A stretch of 14,507 nucleotides of DNA, taken from contig NZ_HG322949.1 in assembly GCF_000723165.1 (NCBI RefSeq), positions 1,606,518 through 1,621,024 on the forward strand. The letters run 5' to 3'. Source of the stretch: Janthinobacterium agaricidamnosum NBRC 102515 = DSM 9628 (GTDB lineage Bacteria; Pseudomonadota; Gammaproteobacteria; Burkholderiales; Burkholderiaceae_D). The notes below the pieces were generated by a model, which saw only the letters and a list, made by a program, of their open reading frames with translations, ran no database searches and was not told the DNA's origin. The position numbers and the translations under genes are program-made. Each line of letters starts with the position of its first letter. Positions within the stretch are counted from its first letter, which is position 1. Of the stretch, positions 1-7,800 are shown in pieces.

Positions 1-1472
1 ACAAGAACGCGGCCAGCGGCAAGACGGTCACCGTCAGCGGCACCACGCTGGTCGATAGCGTCAATGATTTGGCCAGCAACTATACGGTCAGCAACCCGAT
101 GGGCTTGAGCGCCAGCATCACGCCAAAAGCCTTGACGCTGACCGGTACCCTGGTCTCGAATAAAGTCTACGACGGCAACAACATCGCACACCTTTCCGGC
201 GGCACGCTGAACGGCCTGGTCGGTTCCGAAACGCTGGGCATCGCCGGTCAGACGGCGCTGTTCAGCGACAAGAACGCGGCCAACGCCAAGACCGTCACTG
301 TCAGCGGCACCACGCTGGTCGATAGTGCGAATGGCCTGGCCGGCAATTACACGGTCGGCGACCCGACCGGCTTGACGGCCAGTATCACCCGCGCGACGAT
401 CGCCAGCGTGGCTGGCATCGTGGCCGTCAACAAGGTGTATGACGGCAGCACGGCGGCGACCTTGAACACGTCCGGCGCCACGTTTGCCGGCAAGGTGGCC
501 GGCGACGAGCTGGGCGTGACCGGCGCCGGCGGCGCATTCAGCGACAAGAACGTGGGCAACGGCAAGACCGTCAATCTCAGCGGCATTGCCTTGAGCGGCG
601 CCGACGCCGGCAATTATGTGCTGGCCAGCGGCAATGCCAGCACTACCGCCGCTATCACGCCGGCCACGCTGACGGTCAGCGCCAGCGGTATCAACAAGGT
701 GTACGACGCCGGCACGGCGGCCACCGTCAATCTGCGCGATAACCGCATCGGCAACGATGTGTTCAGCATCGGCAGCGGCAGCGCGAACTTCAGCGACAAG
801 AATGCCGGCGTCGGCAAGACGGTGACCGTCAACGGCATCAGCATCAGCGGCGCCGACGCCGGCAATTACATTGTCAACACGACGGCCAGCACCACGGCGT
901 CGATCGCGCAGGCGGCGCTGACGGTAAAGGTCGATGATGCCCAGAAAAACCAGGGCAGCGCCAATCCGCCGTTCAGCGCCAGTTACAACGGCTTGCTGGG
1001 CGGCGATACGCTGACCGCCGAAGTAAGCGGCAACCTGGTCTTCAATACCCCGGCCACCACCGGTTCGGCGGCCGGCAATTACGTGGTGTCGGCCAGCGGC
1101 CAGTCGTCGAACAACTATGCGCTGGGCTATGTCGACGGCGTGTTGAAGGTCAATCCGGCCACATCCTTGCCGCCGGTGGCCGTGCCGCCGGCGCCGCTGC
1201 AAAGCGCGGTGGCCAATGTGATCGCGATGGCGACCGTGGCGCCGTCGCAAGGCAATATGGTGCCGTCGGAAATATCGATCGGCGATGCGCCGACGGCGGC
1301 GCTGGTCGCGGCGGCGCCGGCCGACAAGGTCAATCCGCTGCCGGTGGTGCAACTGAATGGCAGCGTGGCGACGAATCTATTGCCGGGACTCAAGCTCAGC
1401 GTCATCGACCGCGGTTTGCTGTTGCCGGTGGAAGCGTCCGTCAGCTTCGGCAATGGCGGCGGCCGCGAGTAA
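1..1472 (+). CDS. C-terminal part of a giant YDG/MBG-repeat filamentous adhesin (5' end outside window)
   Basis: The reading frame is open from base 3 (the first full codon is AAG) to the TAA at 1470-1472, so this is the 3' end of a longer gene; the TTG at 69 is internal. The visible product has about 489 residues. It carries three YDG-type repeats with Tyr codons at 168, 438 and 702 (VYDG, VYDG, VYDA), then an MBG-like domain (about 921-1160, VDDAQKN through NYALGY) and an LQSAVANVI/VIDRG tail. I see no cysteine. Every element has a counterpart at the C-terminus of the complete adhesin at 1877-9037, including an 86-bp identical run (785-870 against 8404-8489). By family this is a secreted two-partner-secretion or related cell-surface adhesin. 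Its N-terminus is not visible, so the secretion route is inferred from the paralogue. The end is well supported by the terminator that follows. Confidence 0.85.
   Translation, partial: KNAASGKTVTVSGTTLVDSVNDLASNYTVSNPMGLSASITPKALTLTGTLVSNKVYDGNNIAHLSGGTLNGLVGSETLGIAGQTALFSDKNAANAKTVTVSGTTLVDSANGLAGNYTVGDPTGLTASITRATIASVAGIVAVNKVYDGSTAATLNTSGATFAGKVAGDELGVTGAGGAFSDKNVGNGKTVNLSGIALSGADAGNYVLASGNASTTAAITPATLTVSASGINKVYDAGTAATVNLRDNRIGNDVFSIGSGSANFSDKNAGVGKTVTVNGISISGADAGNYIVNTTASTTASIAQAALTVKVDDAQKNQGSANPPFSASYNGLLGGDTLTAEVSGNLVFNTPATTGSAAGNYVVSASGQSSNNYALGYVDGVLKVNPATSLPPVAVPPAPLQSAVANVIAMATVAPSQGNMVPSEISIGDAPTAALVAAAPADKVNPLPVVQLNGSVATNLLPGLKLSVIDRGLLLPVEASVSFGNGGGRE
3..905 (+). repeat. YDG-type protein repeats, unit order A-B-C, in the partial adhesin
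   Basis: Three tandem units of about 265-270 bp, with conserved Tyr codons at 168, 438 and 702, plus the tail of a preceding unit at 3-130. Unit types by eye: A (LSGGTL then SNYTV/GNYTV), B (LNTSGATF then GADAGNY) and C (LRDNRI, shorter). The order A-B-C matches the end of the array in the downstream paralogue, except that the paralogue has two C units. Confidence 0.75.
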
Positions 1473-1501
1473 AGAGCTGGTCCGGAACTGATCGCGACAG
1501 G

Positions 1502-1529
1502 GAGCGCCGCCGTATGGCGGCGCTCTTTT
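1502..1529 (+). terminator. Intrinsic terminator after the partial adhesin
   Basis: A perfect 10-bp GC-rich stem (GAGCGCCGCC at 1502-1511, GGCGGCGCTC at 1516-1525), a GTAT tetraloop and a TTTT tail at 1526-1529. It lies 29 bases after the stop codon. It separates the two adhesin genes into different transcription units. Confidence 0.9.
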
Positions 1530-1591
1530 CAACGCCACATGACCGGCCTGCATGCGCTGCCGCGTTTCATCCCGGCTTTCGAAGCGATAGC

Positions 1592-1620
1592 TGACACTGC
1601 TGGAAATGTTGTCAGTGTCA
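1592..1620. promoter_or_regulatory. Inverted repeat TGACACTG-N13-CAGTGTCA, possible operator
   Basis: Perfect 8-bp arms at 1592-1599 and 1613-1620 with a 13-base spacer. The core GACACTG appears again in direct orientation at 1722-1728, and both + strand copies are followed closely by GAAAT (1603-1607 and 1731-1735). Having three copies within 140 bp suggests a protein-binding site rather than an RNA hairpin, and no T-run follows. I cannot name a regulator. Confidence 0.45.
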
Positions 1621-1815
1621 AATTAGTCGCATCAGGAAAATTATTCATTCTTAATAATAGTGGCCGGGGCTGCGGTGTGTCGCCGCCATGTCGAATCAAG
1701 CGGGCCCAGAAGCGTAAGTAGGACACTGCAGAAATACAAGGAAGAAAAGACGTTTTTTTCTGTGGTTTTTATCGAAAAGTGAGACGCCGGACCCAGCCTT
1801 GCCGCGCAATATTCT

Positions 1816-1821
1816 TATAAT
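1816..1821 (+). promoter_or_regulatory. Perfect -10 hexamer TATAAT upstream of the complete adhesin
   Basis: TATAAT lies 55 bases before the ATG at 1877. No convincing -35 hexamer is found 16-18 bases upstream (the region reads CCAGCC), so if it is a promoter it would be weak or activator-dependent. Transcription would start near 1828, immediately before the palindrome at 1832-1853. Confidence 0.5.
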
Positions 1822-1831
1822 TAAAGAACTT

Positions 1832-1853
1832 GATATTGATAATTATCAATGTC
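1832..1853. promoter_or_regulatory. Fur-box-like palindrome overlapping the expected transcription start of the adhesin
   Basis: A perfect 16-bp palindrome, ATTGATAATTATCAAT (1835-1850), extends to 22 bp (1832-1853) with a single mismatched pair. Aligned by eye to the classical 19-bp Fur consensus it matches at about 14 positions (GAT-AT-GATAAT core). Placed just downstream of the TATAAT at 1816 it would suit a repressor operator. Iron control by Fur is an inference. Another repressor or an AT-rich RNA hairpin in the leader is also possible. Confidence 0.5.
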
Positions 1854-1876
1854 AATTTCTTGCCCGGAGGCGTCTC

Positions 1877-4800
1877 ATGAACCGCATCTACCGCTCCATC
1901 TGGAACCAGTCCACCGGCGCGTATACCGCCGTGTCCGAAAACGTCAGGAGCGCCGGCAAGCGCTCGTTGCCGGGTTGCACTGGCGGCGGCGCGCGGTTCG
2001 CGCTGACAACCCTGGCGGCGGCCATGATGCTGGGCTTCGGCTCGCTGGCGCTGGCCGGGCCGGGCGGCGGCACGGTGGTGGCGGGCGCGGCCAACATCGG
2101 CGGCACGCCCGGCAATATGGTGATCCGGCAGGGCAGCCAGCATGCGGTGATCAACTGGGCCACGTTCAATATCGGCCACGGCGAAGCGGTGACGTTTCAG
2201 CAGCCGAACAGCAATGCGGTGGCGCTGAACCGGGTGCTGGGCAGCGATGGTACTCGCATCCGGGGCAATCTGTCGGCCAACGGCAAGGTGTTTATCGTCA
2301 ACCCGAACGGCATCCTGTTCGGCCAGGGCGCGTCGGTCAACACGGCCGGGCTGGTGGCCTCGACGCTGGATATTTCCAACAGCGATTTCATGTCGGGCAA
2401 GTATCAATTCAGCGGCGCCGGTACGGGCAAGGTCTTGAACCAGGGCAGCATCAGCGCGCCGGGCGGCTATGTCGCCTTGCTGGGCGCGCATGTGTCGAAC
2501 GAAGGAACGATCAGCGCGCGGCTCGGTTCGGTGGTCCTGGCGGCCGGCAAGGCAATCACGCTGGACGTGGCCGGCGATGGCTTGCTCAACGTGGCCATCA
2601 ACGAGGGCGCCGTCGGCGCGCTGGTCACTAACGGCGGCTTGATCCAGGCCGACGGCGGCAGCGTGCTGCTGAGTGCGCAGGCGGCCGGCGACTTGCTGAA
2701 AACCGTGGTCAACAATACCGGCGTGATCGAGGCGCACAGCATCGCCGCCCGCAACGGCACCATCAAATTGCTGGGCGACATGCAGTCGGGCACGGTGAAC
2801 GCCGGCGGCACGCTGGACGCCAGCGCGCCCGATAGCGGCCACGGCGGTTTCATCGATACCTCGGCCAGACAGGTCAGGATCGATGAAGGCATCCGCGTGA
2901 CCAGCGCCGCCGCGAAGGGACTGGCCGGCACCTGGCTGATCGATCCTGCCGATTTTAATATCGCGGCCAGCGGCGGCGACATCAGCGGCGCGCTATTGTC
3001 GCGCACGCTGATGAACGGCAACGTCAATATCTTGAGCACCATGGGCGCTTCGGGTACGCAGGGCAATATCAACGTCAACGATACGGTAGCCTGGTCAGCC
3101 CACAAGCTGACGCTGAATGCGCAAAACAATATCAACATCAATCGGGCGATGCTCGGTTCCGGCAGCGCCAGCCTGGCGCTGGAGTACGGCCAAGGCAGCG
3201 CCTTGGGAGCTGGCAGCGCCTACCATGTCGCGGCGCCGGTGAATCTGCCAGCGGGAAATAATTTCAGCACCAAACAGGGCAGCGGCGGTGCGCTCGTCGC
3301 TTATACGGTGCTCAATAGCCTGGGCGCGGCCGGCAGTGTCAGTCAAACCGATTTGCAGGGTGTTAATGGCGGCCTGGCCGGAAATTATGTGCTGGGCAGC
3401 GATATCGACGCCAGCAGCACCGCAGGCTGGAATGGCGGCGCCGGTTTTACGCCGCTGGGCGCCGCGCCCGGGGCGCCGTTTACTGGCCGGTTCGACGGCC
3501 TGGGCCATGTCATCAACGGCTTGACGATGAACCGGGTCGAACTGGACACCGGCCTGTTCGGCACCATCGGTGCGGCCGGCGTGGTGCGCAATCTGGGCTT
3601 GACCGGCGGCAGCATCGAGCTGACGGGCGAACTATCCGGCATCTATCCGTACCCGTTCAGCGTGGCGCCGCTGGCGGCGGTCAACCATGGCTTGATCGAT
3701 AACAGCCATGCCAGCGTGCCTGTCACCAGCAGCAATTATGCGCAAACCGCCGGCCTGGTCGGCTTGAATGCGGGCACCATCAGCAATAGCAGCGCAAGCG
3801 GCAATGTGACGGATAGCAATTACGCGGGCGCCGGCGGGCTGGTGTCGCTGAATAGCGCGACTGGCATCATCCAGAACAGTTTCGCCAGCGGCAATGTCAG
3901 CGTGGTCAATTCCGCCGCCGGCGGGCTGGTGATGCGCAACGAAGGCAGCATCGGCAACAGCTATGCCAACGGCAATATCAGCGGCACTTCCGGCGCCGGC
4001 GCCGGCGGCCTGGTCGGGCAGAATGTCGGCGGCAGCATCAGCAACAGCTACGCCACCGGCGACGTGGCCGGCGACAATACGCTGGGCGGCCTGGTCGGCT
4101 CGAACGACAACCTGTCCAGCATCAGCAACAGTTATGCGACGGGCAGCGTGGTCGGCAGCGGCTCCACCATCGGCGGCCTGGCCGGCGCCAACCAGGGCAC
4201 TGCCAGCAATGTGTATGCGACCGGCGCGGTGACGGGCTTCGGCAATGTCGGTGGCCTGGTCGGCGGCAACAGCGGCGCACTGGCGAATGGCTATGCGAGC
4301 GGCAAGGTGACTGCCAGCAATGCCGGCGGCGGCGTGATCGGCCTGCATAGCGGCGGCGCGGTGGCCAATCTGTATTTCAACAGCAGCATTAATAACCTGC
4401 TGTCGGGCAAGGGCAATCAAACCGGCGGCAGCGGCAGCGCCAGCGGATTGAGCACCAGCCAGATGACCACCGCGTCGAACTATGCCGGCCTGAACTTCAG
4501 CAGCACGCCCGGCGCGCCCGGCAATGCGTGGGTGCTGGTCAATGCCAGCGGCGGCGGCATCAACAATGCCGGCGGTGGCGGCGGCACTTATCCGATGCTG
4601 GCGTCGGAATATTCGACGACGATCGGCAATGCGCACCAGTTGCAATTGATGGCGATGGACCTGGGCCCCAGCGCCGTGTACACGCTGGGCCGCAATATCG
4701 ACGCCGGCAAGACCGTGGGCACTGGCGACGTGTGGTTCGGCTCCTTCATTCCACTCGGCGCCAGCCTCGGCATCAATTATCTTGGCAGCCTGGACGGGCA

Positions 4801-7800
4801 GGGCCATGTCATCAGCGGCTTGAACGTTAACTTGCCAGGCAACACGCAAGTCGGCTTGTTCGGCGTGATCGGCGGGTCCGGCAAGGTCGTCAATCTCGGG
4901 CTCGATGGCGGCAGTGTGCGCGGGCAATTCGAAGTCGGCGCCATCGCCGGACGCAACCAGGGTGCGATCAGCAATAGTTTTTCGACCGCGGCGGTGCAGG
5001 GCGACACCACCGTGGGCGGCCTGGTCGGCTTTAATTCCCTGGGCAGCGTCAGCAATGCCTACGCCAGCGGCCCGGTAGCCGCGGTCAACGGAGAAACCGG
5101 CGGCCTGGTCGGCAAGAGCCAGGCTGGCGCCATCAGCAACAGTTTTGCCAACGGCGCCGTCAGCAGTACCAGCGGCACCACCGGCGGCCTGCTTGCCAGC
5201 AGTAGCGGCGATACCATCAGCGGCAGTTTTTGGGATATCAACGGCACCGGCCGCGCCACCAGCGCGATCGGCCCCGGCCAGTACAGCCCCAGCGGCGGCC
5301 TGTTCACGGCCGTCACCAGGACGCTGGCCATTTACGCCGGCGCGGGTTGGGATTTGACCGGCTCGTGGGTGGTCTACGACGGTGTCAGCGCGCCGTTGCT
5401 GCGTAGTTTCATGACGCAATACACGGTGCTGGCCAATAGCGACAGCAAGACGTATGACGGCCTGGCGTACAGCGGCAATAGCGGCTTTGTCGTATCCGGC
5501 GTGGCCGACGGCCGCATCAGCGGTTCGGTAACGGTGGCGGGTTCGGCGCAGGGCGCGGTCAACGCCGGCGATTATGCGCTGCGGCCCGGCGGGCTGGTAT
5601 CGAGCGGCGGCCAGCTGGGCGGCTATTCGATCAATTACATCGACGGCGCGTTGACGGTGAACCGGGCGCTGCTCAGCGTCAGCGGCGCCAGCGCCGACAA
5701 TAAGATCTATGACGGCTTGCTGGGCGCGCAGATCAGCAATGCCGTGTTCAGCGGCTTGGTCGCCGGCGATGCCGGCCTGGTCAACCTGACGTCCAGCTTC
5801 GCCAGCAAGAATGCCGGCAACGGCATCGCTGTCACGGTCGGCCTGGACGGCGCATCGGCCGGCAATTACACGCTGGCCCCGGTGACCGGCCTGAGCGCGA
5901 ATATCACGCCGAAGGCGCTGAGCATCAGCGGCCTGGCAGCCGGCAACAAGGTATATGACGGCAGCGGTACGACCAGCTTGTCCGGGGGTACATTGAATGG
6001 ATTGGTGGCCGGTGAAACCCTGGCTTTCTCGGCCAGCGGCGCATTTGCCGACCCCAACGCCGGCATCGCGAAAACCGTGACGGTCAGCGGCGCAACGCTG
6101 GCCGACGGCAGCGGCCTGGCCAGCAATTACACGGTCGGCAACCCGACCGGCCTGACGGCCGATATCACGCCGAAGGGGCTGACGATCAGCGGCATGAGCG
6201 CCGCCGCCAAAGTCTATGACGGCTTGCTGCATGCCAGCTTGTCGGGCGGTACGCTGGTCGGCCTGGTCAATGGCGAAACCCTGTCTTTCAGCAATCAAAG
6301 CGGCGTGTTCAGCGACCAGAATGCAGGCATGGCGAAAGCGGTGACGGTCAGCGGCACCACGCTGGCCGATGGCAGCGGTTTGGCCAGCAATTACACGGTC
6401 AGCGATCCGACCGGCCTGAGCGCGGATATCACGCCGAAGGCGTTGACGGTCAGCGGCCTGGGCGCGGCCAGCAAAGTGTATGACGGCTTGCTGAATGCCA
6501 GCTTGTCGGGCGGCACGCTGCTTGGCCTGGTGAATGGCGAAACCTTGTCCATCACCAAGCAAAGCGGCGCCTTCAGCGACCAGAATGCCGGGATCGGCAA
6601 GGCGGTCACGGTCAGCGGCACCACGCTGGCCGATGGCACCGGTTTAGCCAGCAACTACACGGTCAGCGATCCGACCGGCCTGACGGCCGATATCATACCG
6701 AAGGCGCTGACCATCGTTGGCGTTACGGCTGGAAATAAAATTTACGACGGCAACATGAGCGCCAGCTTGTCGGGCGGCACGCTGAGCGGTTTTGTCGGCT
6801 CGGAAACCGTCGGCTTGTCCGGCTTGAGCGGCGCGTTCAGCGACAAGCATGCGGGGGCCGGCAAGGCCGTCACCGTCACGGGCGCGATGTTGACCGACGG
6901 CACTGGCCTGGCCAGCAATTACACGGTCGGCAATCCAGCCGGCTTGACGGCCGATATCGGCAAGGCGACCATCACCGGCGTATCCGGCATCAGCGCCGGC
7001 AACAAGGTGTATGACGGCACTGCAGCCGCCAGCCTGGAGACGGCCGGCGCCTTATTTGCGGGCCTGGTCGGCGGCGACGATGTGCTGGTGGCGCATGCCA
7101 GCGGCGTGTTCAGCGACCAGAATGCCGGCGCCGGCAAGACCGTCGCGATCAGCGGCCTGGCGCTGGGCGGCGCCGACGCCGGCAATTACAGCCTGGCCAG
7201 CGGCACGGCCAGCGCCACGGCCGACATCACGCCCAGGGCCTTGACGCTGACGGGTATCACGGCTGGTAATAAAGTCTACGATGGCAATACCAAGGCCAGC
7301 CTGTCGGGCGGCACCTTGAACGGCCTGGTCGGTTCCGAAACCCTGGGCGTGACAGGCTTGTCGGCGGCCTTCGCCGACAAAAACGCCGCCCATGGCATCG
7401 CCGTGACGGTCAGCGGCGCCACGCTGGCCGATGGCAGCGGCCTGGCCAGCAATTACAGCATCGGCAATCCGGCCGGCTTGACGGCGGATATCACGCCGAA
7501 GGCCTTGACGCTGGCCGGCGTGCAAGCGGCCGACAAAGTGTATGACGGCACTACTGCCGCCAGCCTGTCCGGCGGTTCCCTGATCGGCTTGGTTGGCGGC
7601 GAAACGCTGGGCATCGCTGGCCAAGCCGGGACGTTCAGCGACAAGCAGGCGGGCAGCGGAAAAACCGTGCTTGTCAGCGGCACCACCTTGCTCGATGGTA
7701 CTGGCCTGGCCAGCAATTACACGGTCAGCGATCCGCTCGGCTTGACGGCCAGCATCGGCCGCGCGACGATAAGCAGCGTGTCCGGCATCACGGCCGGCGA

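Larger units (their letters stand above)
1530..1876. other. Intergenic regulatory gap between the two adhesin genes
   Basis: 347 bases without a credible gene. A 60-codon frame at 1539-1721 has no recognisable ribosome site or family resemblance. The stretch becomes AT-rich toward the downstream gene and holds an inverted repeat at 1592-1620, a third copy of its core at 1722-1728, a TATAAT hexamer at 1816-1821 and a palindrome at 1832-1853. This is the likely promoter region of the complete adhesin. Confidence 0.7.

Noticed and set aside
1539..1721. 60-codon frame in the gap between adhesins
   Set aside because: No Shine-Dalgarno, no recognisable protein motif, and it overlaps the inverted repeat at 1592-1620, which is more likely regulatory.
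1799..1876. N-terminal extension of the adhesin from a TTG at 1799
   Set aside because: It would place 26 non-conserved residues before a textbook ESPR that starts at ATG 1877 and is served by CGGAGG. It would also cover the promoter and palindrome.
3632..6562. 976-codon open frame on the minus strand inside the adhesin
   Set aside because: It mirrors the repeat array in the antisense frame. The product is Ala/Gln/Arg/Asp-rich low complexity, with no family motif and no promoter or ribosome site. High GC plus repeated codons on the + strand explain its length.
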